64,000 bases of DNA, from contig JASJOG010000082.1 of assembly GCA_030142905.1 (NCBI GenBank), positions 712,001-776,000 on the forward strand. Reading direction: 5' to 3'. Below the pieces are notes generated by a model that was given only the letters and a program-made list of their open reading frames with translations, made no database searches and had not been told where the DNA came from. The DNA comes from Heliopora coerulea (lineage: Eukaryota > Cnidaria > Anthozoa > Scleralcyonacea > Helioporidae). The translations under genes were made by a program, and so were the position numbers. Positions 48,201-56,462 of the stretch are shown piece by piece. The number at the start of each line of letters is the position of its first letter. The stretch's first letter is position 1.

Positions 48201-50543
48201 GTTGAAGCTGACGTCGTAGATGTTAAGGTCCCTAATAGAAGTCTTATGCCTCGGGGAAAGAGTTAATGTTGTGAAATTTTTGCACACAGGCAGATGGACC
48301 GAGTGGACCGTTAGACAGACAGACGGACAGACGGACGGACAGACAGACAGACAGACAGACTTAAAAGACTGACGAAGCAAAGGCCAAAAGGGTCAGGGAA
48401 CTGCTGAAATTTACGAATGAGATACTGACGTTTCTAACGAAAGCTCTTCGTTGGAGTGATGACAGATCAGCATACGATTAAAGCTAAGCAAGCAATTAAT
48501 AAGCAAGATAGATGAGCAAGCAATTGTTTTGTTTGTTTTTTTTTGACCGATGAACAAAGTTTGCGATCTAAGGTTTCTGAAATGTTCTCTGAACTTGTAT
48601 CAGGTGACAATTTCCGGGAAGCGTCTCAACGATGAACCGGTATTTGTGCTTCACGAAGTGAACACTGACGGCAGTGTGGATGGTGATGTTGTCAGTTACT
48701 GTGGTGTGGAAGAGATGGCATTGCGGTATTATCGCCAACAAGGCTACAACGAAGGCATCCATGGAGAGGGATCCACGTTTAACAGCTTGTATGGATTGCT
48801 CATGTGGGATGTGATCTTTGCCGACGGTATCCCCGATGTGTTCAGAACGCCTTTTCAGGTATGAATTCTAGAGACGTCATTTAATTTCAAACACCGTGCT
48901 AGCTAGCAGATCGTTTGTACGAATGTGGGATTTATCACAAAATGTTTTTTTTTTTAAACGTAATGATTGCCTGGAAATTTTGTAATTTTTTTCGTTTTTC
49001 TAGGCAGCCCCACTTGATATTTACTGCGACAATTTCTACGTAAATCGGAAGGAGATAATTCGTAGACGTCTGGACGAAATTCGAAATGCGTCTGCCAAGG
49101 TAGGTAGTGAGTAGATCTCTTAAACACATGAGGAGCGAGGGAGGAAGGGAAGGGATAGAAGGAAGGAAAGAAAGATGAGTGGGTGGAAGGAATGATGGAT
49201 GGAAGGAGGAGAAAGAAGAACGGAAGGAGGAGAAAGAAGAACGGAAGGAAAGAAGAACAGTAGGAAAAAGGAACGGAGGGAAGGAAAAAGGATGAAAGAG
49301 AAGGGCAGAAGAAAGGGGAGAGGGAGGAAGAGGATGACTAAAGAGGACAAGAAGGAAGGCTGGAAGGGGTAGCTAAGTTTTGTTGGGTTTTTATTTCCTC
49401 CAGGACCTTGTAGAATGGATCGAATGTACATGGGAGGAGCAGCAAGGAAAGACCTGTGTTGGCATAAATTGGGACTTATTTTCTGGAGTTGAACAGATCA
49501 AGGTAGATAACATGCGTTAGTCGTATTTCGTAAAGTCTTTCGTCTCTGTCCGGAAATATGACCTTTGTATCTTCCTATTCCGAAGGTTGTAACAAATTAC
49601 ACGTGTTGCTTTCGTTGATAAGCGGATGCTTCGAAATTGTTTAGTGTAACACGCACACGTGCCCACAATCCATAGCGTTTCTACCACATACCCCACACCT
49701 TCCCACTATGCGACACTATGTCGTACCCCACCCACCCACCCATCATACCTCGATACACCTCACTCACCCCACCATACTACAATACATATTCATACTCACC
49801 CACCCACCATAAATGAACGCACCCAAACTCACCCACCCACCATGCCACAACACACGTACACCTTCCATACCACGGTACACCCACCTATCATGCCTTACTG
49901 CGCCCCCGATCTGCAGACAAAACAAAAAATATAGAAAACACAATAGATTTGCCTGGTAAGATCCAGACAAAAATAGTATTAACTACTGTGATAGCTCAGG
50001 AACTAACGAGTTGTTCTCTATAGCTCGATCTATAATCGTAATTTGGTTTGTTTTTCTTAGGAGTTAGCTCGGTGTATTGGAAGCTCCGTCATCGCTGGAA
50101 TATGCGAGCGTTTTGCAAAGGACTATCGCCATACTAGATCTGGTCTACCAGATCTTGTAGTTTGGAGTTCGAGCAGTTTAAAATACAAGGTAAATAAGGT
50201 CTGATATCTCCCCCTGACCGATGCCGCCCAAACTTATATAAAAATCTTTCCTTTGCTGATGCCCCCAAACCTCTAATTCAAACTTGCATGAAGTTTAGTC
50301 CTGCCGAAAATATATGGAATGTGTGGCATATGGACTTTTCATGTGTGTTTGAAACTTCTATTTTGAATAACTGTATCCTTAAAAATTTTCTATACTTGCT
50401 TTCTTTTTTTTTAGATTGTGGAGGTGAAAGGACCGAATGATAGACTCTCCACGAAACAACACGTCTGGCTTGATGTCCTTGTTTCCCTTGGAGTCGACGC
50501 AGAAGTACTTTATGTTAAGGGTACTGTGTTCCTTTTGTTTTAG
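38002..50543 (+). CDS. FAN1: Fanconi-associated nuclease 1 (11 exons, ~972 aa)
   Basis: Exons 38002-39226, 40475-40694, 42255-42380, 43277-43526, 45172-45396, 46994-47158, 48604-48858, 49004-49099, 49404-49502, 50061-50189 and 50415-50543 join into one frame with consistent phases. FAN1 is a structure-specific nuclease that acts in the nucleus on interstrand crosslinks and flaps, recruited by ubiquitinated FANCD2. Visible parts are a UBZ4 finger (C89, C92, H104, C109), a SAP region (about 409-480), a TPR-like helical region (about 525-735) and a VRR-NUC catalytic domain (about 790-965). The catalytic residues are in place: E792 in IHGEGSTF, D918 in GLPDLVVW, and E933 and K935 in VEVKGPNDR. 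The length is close to the human protein (about 1,017). The gene looks intact. Confidence 0.95.
39227..40474 (+). other. FAN1 intron 1
   Basis: It contains one copy of the dispersed 100-bp repeat in this window (39622-39718, with TTTTACTCTGGCCAATGCCAG). Otherwise it is AT-rich and strikingly poor in CpG. No other exon was seen. Confidence 0.6.
39622..39718 (-). repeat. Dispersed ~100-bp repeat (copy 2)
   Basis: It carries TTAACCC at one end and the core TTTTACTCTGGCCAATGCCAG, in the opposite orientation to the copies at 47326 and 47787, whose core reads CTGGCGTTGGCCAGAGTAAA. Confidence 0.6.
40475..40694 (+). CDS. FAN1: FAN1 exon 2: SAP-type region
   Basis: It encodes [20 protein letters not shown] and then [10 protein letters not shown] and [11 protein letters not shown]. 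This aligns by eye with the SAP region that binds DNA in FAN1. Phase 1 in, phase 2 out with AAAG|GTATGG. Confidence 0.9.
40695..42254 (+). other. FAN1 intron 2
   Basis: It is a CpG-poor intron. The words TTGTCCA and TGGACAA recur between 41650 and 41900, including CTTGTCCATTGGACAA, and probably mark a decayed repeat. Nothing else was recognised. Confidence 0.4.
42255..42380 (+). CDS. FAN1: FAN1 exon 3
   Basis: It encodes [20 protein letters not shown] followed by RVLLLFTLN. The conserved FAN1 segment (F)SR(I/V)LLLF is clear. Phase 2 in and out; donor ACT|GTAAGT. Confidence 0.9.
42381..43276 (+). other. FAN1 intron 3, site of an abrupt CpG change
   Basis: No exon or clear repeat was recognised. 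CpG dinucleotides are rare up to about 42,480 and frequent from there on; see the finding on CpG content. Confidence 0.5.
43277..43526 (+). CDS. FAN1: FAN1 exon 4
   Basis: It encodes [30 protein letters not shown] and [12 protein letters not shown]. The L.N.GR..(F/Y)P.Y.I.R pattern is a FAN1 signature. Phase 2 in, phase 0 out with AAC|GTAAGC. Confidence 0.92.
43527..45171 (+). other. FAN1 intron 4 with a TIR-element fragment
   Basis: It contains a partial copy of the AGGGACCTTAAGATC element at 44298-44548. No exon was seen in the rest. Confidence 0.5.
44298..44548 (+). mobile_element. Truncated copy of the AGGGACCTTAA-type TIR element
   Basis: Over about 250 bases it matches, in inverted orientation, the intact 370-bp element at 47864-48233. 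Shared words include AGGGACCTTA, ATCTACGACGTCA, AACAAAGAGAA, TTACTTAAGATTGAA and GAACTGGAGCGTTT. The second terminal repeat is missing. Confidence 0.7.
45172..45396 (+). CDS. FAN1: FAN1 exon 5: helical (TPR-like) region
   Basis: It encodes [32 protein letters not shown] and [19 protein letters not shown]. The RGxWW(D/E)RLALNL.QHLK motif is highly conserved in FAN1. Phase 0 in and out; donor GAG|GTGAAA. Confidence 0.93.
46410..46495 (+). repeat. Short tandem repeats of GGTACATCTA
   Basis: Four or five imperfect copies of the 10-12-base word (A)GGTACAT(C/T)TA occur, the last separated by about 40 bases. Confidence 0.7.
46579..46767. mobile_element. hAT-type MITE, 189 bp, with perfect 8-bp target duplication
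   Basis: The ends CAGTGACGTAACGGA and the reverse complement of TCCGTTACGCCACTG match as terminal inverted repeats. The octamer CTTGGAGT flanks it exactly on both sides (46571-46578 and 46768-46775). An 8-bp duplication plus a CAGTG terminus is the hAT signature. The interior carries GGGCCCCCG-type blocks near each end. No transposase is present. Confidence 0.85.
46994..47158 (+). CDS. FAN1: FAN1 exon 6
   Basis: It encodes [20 protein letters not shown]. The (D/E).(R)VRTGHRL.L..RA motif is typical of FAN1. Phase 0 in and out; donor GTT|GTAAGT. Confidence 0.9.
47326..47428 (+). repeat. Dispersed ~100-bp repeat (copy 3, uninterrupted)
   Basis: It runs from CTTAACTCCC to GGAAAGAGTTG. The core GAGTAAAATCGTCTGG...GGCCAAAGTAAAATAATAG is followed directly by AAGTCTTATGCC. 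This uninterrupted order shows what the copy at 47787 looked like before the 370-bp insertion. Confidence 0.75.
47450..47640 (-). mobile_element. tRNA-derived SINE, reverse orientation
   Basis: On the minus strand it reads GGGTTTGATCCTCGTCTGAG (B-box region), then AGAAATCGTTTTTCG, then GGTCGTTCATCTATCATTC. The same words occur in the same order in the plus-strand copy starting at 47641. The two copies are arranged head to head. Confidence 0.6.
47641..47786 (+). mobile_element. tRNA-derived SINE, forward orientation
   Basis: The A box TAGCTCAATGG and B box GGTTCAGTTCC are spaced as in a tRNA gene. No full cloverleaf forms. The body continues AGAAATCGTTTTTCGGAG and GACGGTCGTTCATCTATCAT. It belongs to the same family as 15390-15475 (reverse strand). 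Confidence 0.7.
47787..48266 (+). repeat. Dispersed ~100-bp repeat (copy 4), split by an insertion
   Basis: The left part (47787-47863) runs to GCCAGAGTAAAATAATAG and the right part (48234-48266) resumes at AATAGAAGTCTTATGCC and ends GGGGAAAGAGTTAA. The 370 bases in between are the TIR element. Confidence 0.8.
47864..48233. mobile_element. Non-autonomous TIR element, 370 bp, AATAG duplication
   Basis: The ends AGACCTTAATATCTAAGACG and the reverse complement of the right end, AGGGACCTTAACATCTACGA, are terminal repeats extending over roughly 40 bases (ACGTCA, CTT(G/C)AA(T/C)GACGG). AATAG is present on both sides (47859-47863 and 48234-48238). No transposase is present and the superfamily is not determined. 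Confidence 0.8.
48308..48362 (+). repeat. GACA/GGAC tetranucleotide microsatellite
   Basis: Uninterrupted CAGA repeats preceded by GGAC variants, in FAN1 intron 6. Confidence 0.9.
48604..48858 (+). CDS. FAN1: FAN1 exon 7: start of the nuclease domain
   Basis: It encodes [32 protein letters not shown] and [20 protein letters not shown] followed by [12 protein letters not shown]. It contains the catalytic glutamate E792 of IHGEGS(T)F. Phase 0 in and out; donor CAG|GTATGA. Confidence 0.95.
49004..49099 (+). CDS. FAN1: FAN1 exon 8
   Basis: It encodes [20 protein letters not shown] and ends RNASAK. The PLD(L/I)..D.F...R pattern is conserved in the family. Phase 0 in and out; donor AAG|GTAGGT. 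Confidence 0.9.
49130..49380 (+). repeat. GGAA-rich purine tract in FAN1 intron 8
   Basis: Almost pure A/G over about 240 bases, with AGAAGAACGGAAGGA-type imperfect repeats. Such polypurine tracts can form triplexes. Confidence 0.85.
49404..49502 (+). CDS. FAN1: FAN1 exon 9
   Basis: It encodes [20 protein letters not shown] and NWDLF. The W...W.EQ.G....(V/I).WD.F pattern aligns with FAN1. Phase 0 in and out; donor AAG|GTAGAT. Confidence 0.92.
49650..49905 (+). repeat. CACCC/CATAC-rich tract in FAN1 intron 9
   Basis: Imperfect CCCACCCACC and CATACCACAATAC-type repeats with almost no G on the + strand. Open frames across it are translations of the repeat. Confidence 0.8.
50061..50189 (+). CDS. 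FAN1: FAN1 exon 10: VRR-NUC core
   Basis: It encodes [20 protein letters not shown] and then [10 protein letters not shown], holding the metal-binding D918. Phase 0 in and out; donor AAG|GTAAAT. Confidence 0.95.
50415..50543 (+). CDS. FAN1: FAN1 exon 11: VRR-NUC end and stop
   Basis: It encodes [35 protein letters not shown] and a short tail GTVFLLF before TAG. E933 and K935 of EVK complete the PD-(D/E)XK-type active site. The conserved region ends at VLYVK. The last seven residues could instead be read-through if a donor at AAG|GGTACT were used, but no better continuation was seen. Confidence 0.93.
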   Translation: MVEVKGPNDRLSTKQHVWLDVLVSLGVDAEVLYVKGTVFLLF

Positions 50544-50721
50544 AAGTATGAATTTATGAATTTAGGTTATACATACATATATTTATTAACTCTTTAGATA
50601 CACCCTTTTCGGACCATATATATATTAGTCTCTAGTTAGAGCACTCTGGCATGGCTTAGATGTAAGTGTGGAACATTTGAGTTGCCTATATAATGTAGGC
50701 TTTTCCATCCTGCTCGTCAGC

Positions 50722-50767
50722 ACTACACTGATGAGGCCCAGTAAGCCGAAACGGTTCCGTCTGTAGT
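50722..50767 (+). ncRNA. Type I hammerhead ribozyme
   Basis: All core elements are present in order. Stem I is ACTACA (50722-50727) paired with TGTAGT (50762-50767). The conserved CTGATGA is 50728-50734. Stem II is GGC/GCC (50735-50737 and 50745-50747) around loop CCAGTAA. The conserved GAAA is 50748-50751. Stem III is ACG/CGT closed by a GTTC loop (50751-50760). C50761 is at the expected cleavage position (GTC). Small type I hammerheads of this kind are known in animal retroelements such as Penelope-like elements and retrozymes, and the flanks here are repeat-like. It starts 179 bases after the FAN1 stop on the same strand, so it may also sit in the FAN1 3' UTR. Activity is inferred from the fold only. 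Confidence 0.85.
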
Positions 50768-50880
50768 TATATATAAAGTTAAGTAACTGTATGGGACTAT
50801 GTACTTGGGTGGAAGACAAGGATATTAACGCTACTCCAAGTGAAACAAACCCATACCGGGCAAGTAGAGGAAAACCCCAC

Positions 50881-50963
50881 TTGACCGCGGCTGGGATTCA
50901 AACCCGCGACGTTCGCTTTACTAGTGCGACGCTCTACTAACTGAGCTACAAGGCCAAGCCGGG
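50881..50963 (-). mobile_element. tRNA-derived SINE head or tRNA pseudogene
   Basis: On the minus strand, an A box (TTGTAGCTCAGTTAGTAGAG) and B box (GGGTTTGAATCCC) are well preserved. However, the T stem (GCGGG against CCCAG) and the acceptor ends do not pair, so this is not a functional tRNA gene. It lies just downstream of the hammerhead in the opposite orientation. Whether the two belong to one composite element is unclear. Confidence 0.6.
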
Positions 50964-51363
50964 AGTAGACCGTGGGATGGTGACATGTGCATTTGATATT
51001 TCGAAATTAACTAGTTTCCTTCATAGAGGTATTTGATATTTCGACTCTATTTCAAAGTCATTGTCAAACCCACTGATAAGTAAACAAACTGTTATCTATA
51101 TATATCTGCCTGGGATGATGACATCGCGTATCAACAATGAATTAATTAAAGATAAATAATGGAGTCAATTAACAGACGGATAGTTCGGTATTTACTTGTA
51201 ATGAATCATAAATTTAAGAGAAAAGGAAAGCTCTTTGCTGGCTTTTAGACCACTGTTCATGCCAGACTTATTTTGTTTCATTAAACGTGCTTCTAAAATA
51301 AGTAAATGGTTGGAATTATTGATTGGATAAAGTTAATTATTGATTGGATAAACTAATTCAATC

Positions 51364-51369
51364 AATAAA
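51364..51369 (+). terminator. First AATAAA downstream of FAN1
   Basis: No AATAAA was seen between the FAN1 stop at 50543 and this point; an ATTAAA variant lies near 51143. If either is the FAN1 poly(A) signal, the hammerhead and SINE would lie in the FAN1 3' UTR. Confidence 0.3.
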
Positions 51370-51546
51370 ATTGATTGGATTAGTTGGCACGTGAAAGGAG
51401 TTGAGATTGTCATGAAGGACGCTGAGGTCGGTCGATAGTGGTGTAGTGCGTTAGGACAATTAAGAAAATGTTGTGCTACAGCACTTGTGTTAATTTGAGT
51501 GGAGTGTTCATTAAGGTAGGTTTGAAGACAGCGTTTAGTTTTGCCT

Positions 51547-51981
51547 ATCTTATTCTTGCTAATTTTCTCGAGGACTTAATTTCGCGAAAATTCGGAAGTC
51601 GTATTTCGCGATTTTTGGAGAAAAAAAGAACCGAAGCGTATTCAATTTCGCGATTTTCGTCATTTCTTTAATCTCGCAAAGACTCATACAGACCAGTTAC
51701 ACTCCTGTTTTTCAAATTTGAATAAAGCAATTATATTTTGTTAATAGACATGAATGTTTCCCTAAAATTAATTTCCAAAAACATATGGGCCCACCCACTC
51801 AGTTCCAAATCAGCCAATCCCGCGACTTTAATGCAGCAACTGTAAATCTTGTATTGTTTTATTAATATAATATAGTATTAAATTTCGCGATTGTAATTTT
51901 CCCGCATTCTATTTTTAACGAGTATTAAATTTCACGATTTTTCTGAAATCGCAAAAATTGCGAAAATTAGTAAGAATAAGG
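51547..51981. mobile_element. Non-autonomous TIR element, ~435 bp
   Basis: The left end CTTATTCTTGCTAATTTTC and the reverse complement of the right end, CTTATTCTTACTAATTTTC, are nearly identical. TTTCGCGATTTT-type words occur in both subterminal regions on opposite strands. The TSD is unclear. Confidence 0.65.
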
Positions 51982-53951
51982 TATATATTTCTGTTTGCAT
52001 CCTGGACATGAGATTTTGTGAATGGTGTTAGTTTTTGCAGAGATCTGGTATTCTGTCTTCATTAGAGATGAAATGTGAGGTTTTCTCGGTTTGATCAATA
52101 ACAATAAACATGACTTGGATTTTTCAGTTGCGCTTGATATTTCGAATTAAATGTTTAGTGAGAGATTCACCTTGTGATTCCAGATAAGGTAACCTCAGCC
52201 AGATTTTCGGTGAAGAGTCATCTACTGAATTGACGTGTTGACTGGAAGAGATGGAGTCGCTGGAGAATTTGAGCCGGAAAACTATTCCAAGACATAAAAG
52301 ACTTTTTGAGTTTTTTCTAACCTTTTACTGGCTGAGTATTTATGTTGCTTCTAACTTCCTTAGCAACGCATGAATGTTAACGTGAAGCTAAGTACGGCCG
52401 AACAGTCTCAAGTTTGCAAAATGTTTTCCGTCACGCACCGTCATTTTCTCCGCTTGCATGACGAGCAAACCTCACTTCATATTTCTATACTGCTCATTGA
52501 CTGTCAATAACGGCCTCGATATATTTGTTTTGTGCTTCTGCTCCGCAACGAATTGTCGAAACACCAATGTCGAACTGCGTGAAATCCGTAGATGTTTGTC
52601 CTGTACATTTCTTGACTTCTCTTTCATACCGTTGGCAGCTGTTGGAGGAAGAATGCTTTGAGTACCCACCGAAAGCAAGTGATATGTGAATGGAGACGCT
52701 GATGTGGTGTGGTGCATTGCAAGGCAAAGACAGAGTTGGACAGTCAGGTCAGGTTTTGTTTGCAATGTCAGGAAATACTCGGACAGTTGCACTTACAAGT
52801 CACTAGACCTCAACCCTCTCAACATAGGAACTGTGGAATTATGAACCCAGAAAACGCATACAGGTTGGTTATTCAAATAAACTTCTGGAATATTCATTTT
52901 GCTTGGATTGGTCAAATTAGCAATGAGATAAAAATAGGATCTGCGTAGACAGTGTTGAATAACAAAAAAAGTTCAAAAGTTGGTACTTACCGGGACTGAT
53001 CGCAAAGAATTCTAACGTTTCGAGCATGAACACAGATAACTGGACTGAAGGTGGTGGGCGTTACGTCATACTGAGCTAACATACCTGACGTGAAAGTTTG
53101 AGAATACTGTTCAGGGAGTATTAAGTCATCAAATACAATGGCAGACAATGGCGAAGCGTTGTGGAGGGTTGCTACGAGATGTCGCTTTAACGAAGCAATA
53201 GGAGATTTTTTGGTAGTTTTTCAAGTGTATGACTAGGTTATTGAACGCTACGGTTATAGAATTTTGATATTGAACTATAGGTAACAATGTATCTAGTTTC
53301 ATTATGTGATATACCACAGTTTCACAGTATTTGCTGTAAATACTGTGGAAATATTGATGGGAGTAATAAATACCGAACAGTATTTTCAGTTGTGTTAGTG
53401 TTTACTACCCTTCTATTAAGTCTATTTATACTGTAGTAACTACATGTATGACATCAGGCGTGTTAACTCTGGATGATTTACCGCCGACCACTGAAGGTCA
53501 CCGTTTACGTTATGTTGTCGCCATACTGGTACAGTACCTCTCAGGGCCCTAAATTCCCGGACAATTTTTTTGTTTTAGCAAGGCAGCTTGACCTCATTTC
53601 TAATCTTGGGTTTCCCATTTTGAATGTTACCATAAAAGTTTTCGGCGAGTAGTAACTGCTGAATGTTTCACACTTGAGATAAAACAGATAAACCAATCTA
53701 AATTATTCGTTTTCCTTGTCGCGACGTTGTAGGCGACACCTCAACTGTTCACTCTTAAATCCCGTTTAACCAATTCTCGGTCTTAAATCCCGGTTAATTG
53801 TGAAGTTTTCGTTTTCATAAAATCCCGTTTACACTGTTAACATTTTGGGCACGGTACGGCTGAAATTACAGCACGGGTGCCGCTATATTTTGGACGCGGC
53901 ACAGGTGATTTTCACAGTATAAACGGTGCGGACTTTTTAAAATTTGGTAAC

Positions 53952-54045
53952 CGTCCTTGAAAATTTAGCCGTGCCCAAAATCTACCGTGTCGTGCCCAAA
54001 ATTTGCCATATCGTGCCCAAAATTTGCCATGTGCCCAGAATGTGA
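53952..54045 (+). repeat. Tandem repeats of GTGCCCAAAATTTGCC
   Basis: Four copies of an approximately 22-base unit (CGTG(T/C)...GTGCCCAAAATTTGCCAT) in a row, with decay at both ends. Confidence 0.7.
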
Positions 54046-54474
54046 CAATGTAAGGTTTTGGAGGTATGAAATAGCGTCGAAAATAACTTCCCGTGAATTG
54101 TGGATATTTTTGAAATCTCGCTGAAATCTTAGCGAGTATTCCGGGATTACGTCATACATGATCCTCATACTGTTTTATAACCCCCTGGAATCACAGTTAA
54201 TCAGCGCGTCCGTTATTTTAAGAAAGCACGTTAACACAACTTTGGCATCTCTTTTTCTTTCTCTCAAAACATCTTTACATCTCTGTCCCAATATATGATA
54301 GAATCCCGCTTATGAGCCCTGGACTTGTACAACTTTCTGAAGGATTTTGAGTGGATTTGTAAGGGTTTTGATACTTTTAAGCGACGTTCGGAAATGTTTC
54401 GAAACGCGTGAGTGACAAACTAAGTTGGTACATGTACTCAATTACTCACGGGCTTCACTAAGTTTTGAAATAAG

Positions 54475-54643
54475 CAGGGACGGCGGAGCGGAATTACGAG
54501 TGGGGGGGGGCTTGAGATAAAAATACAGCATTTTGTATGCTTCTCAGGGAAATTGCACAACAAGTGTTTTAAAGCGTAGTTGTTTCAACATTACATTTGG
54601 GAAAAAGTGGGGCCCCTGCAGCCCCCCCGGCTCCACCGTCCCT
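54475..54643. mobile_element. Short TIR element, ~169 bp, ATAAG flanks
   Basis: CAGGGACGGCGGAGCGG and the reverse complement of CCGGCTCCACCGTCCCTG are terminal repeats. ATAAG lies directly outside on both sides. A GGGGGGGGG block near the left end is mirrored by CCCCCCC on the right. This resembles the CAGGGG(C/A)GG-ended hAT-like MITEs elsewhere in the window, but the duplication is shorter than 8 bp. Confidence 0.6.
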
Positions 54644-56324
54644 GATAAGGGGGCAAAGAGTAAAAATAGGCGACTGTGACTTTCCGGGGCCCAAAGGATG
54701 TGAGCCTGTGGTTGTGTTCACTTCATCTTTAAGTCTGCTATGGTCTACCATCGATCAGAATCACAAGCGGAATAGTTGGTGGTTTGCACCTTCTAATGAA
54801 ATCCCTGTTACCATAGGCGTAGGAAACGGGGGGCTACGGAGACTTCTGCCTCCTCATGCATTTAAATGAAGGGGCTGAGTCCCCCCCCAATGGGCCAAGT
54901 GTCACGAAAGTAGCTTCTTATCCTCACTGGTTTGAAGGAAGCTTATGCCGGAAAGTTCAGCCATGTTTATGGGTTGACACTCGACCTACGTCTACGAGGT
55001 TTCGAAGTCTTCCCTAACGGACGGACGGGTAGTCATTTAGAGGAGCGCAGATTTGACCAAGGAAGTTTGAAGCTGCTGTTGGAAATCGAAAAACTTTCAA
55101 TCAATGTATGCAATGGAAATACAACGCAGCCATCTCAGAGGCTAAAAGATCTGTATCAGTCAGACGAGTTTCAGTGCTTATGAGCACTGCGTGTCAAAAA
55201 AAAAACAACAATTTTTGTCTATAAAAAATAGAAAATAATATTTTTAGAAAATATTTATAGAAAATAATATTTTTGAATGGAAAGGGGACTTATCAATCGA
55301 GAGCAAACACCAGTAATTTGTAGTGCACAGATGACTCTGGTAGCATTCTAAAAGGCTTCAAAAATCTATTATTCTTGCAAGGGTGTAAATGTATACGCTC
55401 ACTTCAGCGCCCCCCAATTAATACACAGTAAAATGGATTTAAATCTTACAATAAGAAGGGAGGGGTGGTTAAGAATCATTGCAGAAACAGTTCAGTGATA
55501 ACAATTTGACAATAACAATTCGTTGCTATGGCGATTGTTAAGGCACAATTAAAAGGATGGGCAATTTCCTTTCAATGTTTAATCCTTGTGCGTGGTCGAA
55601 ATCAAGAAAATAGCAACGAGGAATGAAAAGGTAATGTTTAATAATGTTAAATTTCATAATTCAAAAAAATCGACCTTTTGAAATATTAAATGTATAGAAC
55701 CACCTTACCAGAGGAAATAACAGTATTAGTCGTCGTTACAGTATTTTTTAACAATACTATAGGACAACTGTTCACCTTTTTCGCGACGGTTCTACAAGAG
55801 GCAGGGGGTGGAGTGGGCTGGTTTTAGTGTCACTTTCCAGCTAGAACAAAACATTACTGCACATTGATCGAAAATCCTCATTTTGATCACCGGCTAGATC
55901 ATTCTTAATGGCTCATCTAATCCGGGGCATTGATCCAATACCTTGCTGAACTTTCCTTCCCAAATTTGATATTACGACGTCGGGATTTAGAAAAGATGTA
56001 TGAATTAAATTACACTTAACGCTTAACCTATCTATAAACTAAACCCTAATTCTAGATCAAGTTTTAATCTCGGATATTTCTGATGTCTCAGCTTCAACTG
56101 AAATTTCATGACCAGCTACCTGCTTCCTTAATAATTTCCTTATTTGGAGAGCCGGAAGAACGTAAATGCCAGAACGCTTGTAGTTGTGTCTATTCCCGTT
56201 GTATGTTCGTCAAAAATCTTTGTCTGTTTCTGCCATTCCAGTATTCATAGTTTATTTATTGAAACAGTGTTTTCAGTGAAATGGCATCTTAGCTTATGGT
56301 ATGCTAACCTGCCGGTGACACGTC

Positions 56325-56462
56325 ATGAAGGCTTCGCGGAATGCAAAAGGTGTGAATGCTGAAGAATGGTCGAAAGGTGGCTCGTTTATGAGAAAACCAG
56401 AACGTGGATGGCTACATTCTGACCAAGCCATCAAGGAAGGGGGCGTTTGTTATGCCTTAAAG
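56325..56462 (+). CDS. SHC-like exon 1
   Basis: It encodes MKASRNAKGVNAEEWSKGGS followed by FMRKPERGWLHSDQ and CYALK. Phase 0 out with AAG|GTATAT. Confidence 0.85.

Larger units (their letters stand above)
47159..48603 (+). other. FAN1 intron 6, dense repeats
   Basis: It holds two dispersed-repeat copies, two SINE-like heads in opposite orientation, a nested TIR element and a GACA microsatellite, each listed separately. Confidence 0.6.
50544..56324 (+). other. Intergenic region between FAN1 and the SHC-like gene
   Basis: It holds a hammerhead ribozyme (50722), a reverse-strand tRNA-like SINE (50881), a TIR element (51547), GTGCCCAAAATTTG tandem repeats (53952) and a short TIR element (54475). 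At 53327-53350 there is a small CACAGTATTT/AAATACTGTG hairpin. No convincing exon was found. The 83-codon frame at 54932-55183 is the best unexplained candidate but has no recognised domain. Confidence 0.5.

Noticed and set aside
50881..50963. Functional tRNA gene on the minus strand
   Set aside because: A and B boxes are good but the acceptor and T stems do not pair, so it is annotated as a SINE head or pseudogene.
53005..53050. Minus-strand CTCGAAACGTTAG resembling a hammerhead 3' core
   Set aside because: No CUGAUGA precedes it and the expected stems do not form.
54932..55183. 83-codon open frame in the FAN1-SHC intergenic region
   Set aside because: The composition is protein-like, but no domain, signal peptide, splice partners or promoter were seen, so it is not annotated.
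56144..56362. 72-codon frame overlapping the SHC start
   Set aside because: It is in a different frame from the PTB domain and shows no similarity; the SHC frame has its own stop three codons before the ATG.
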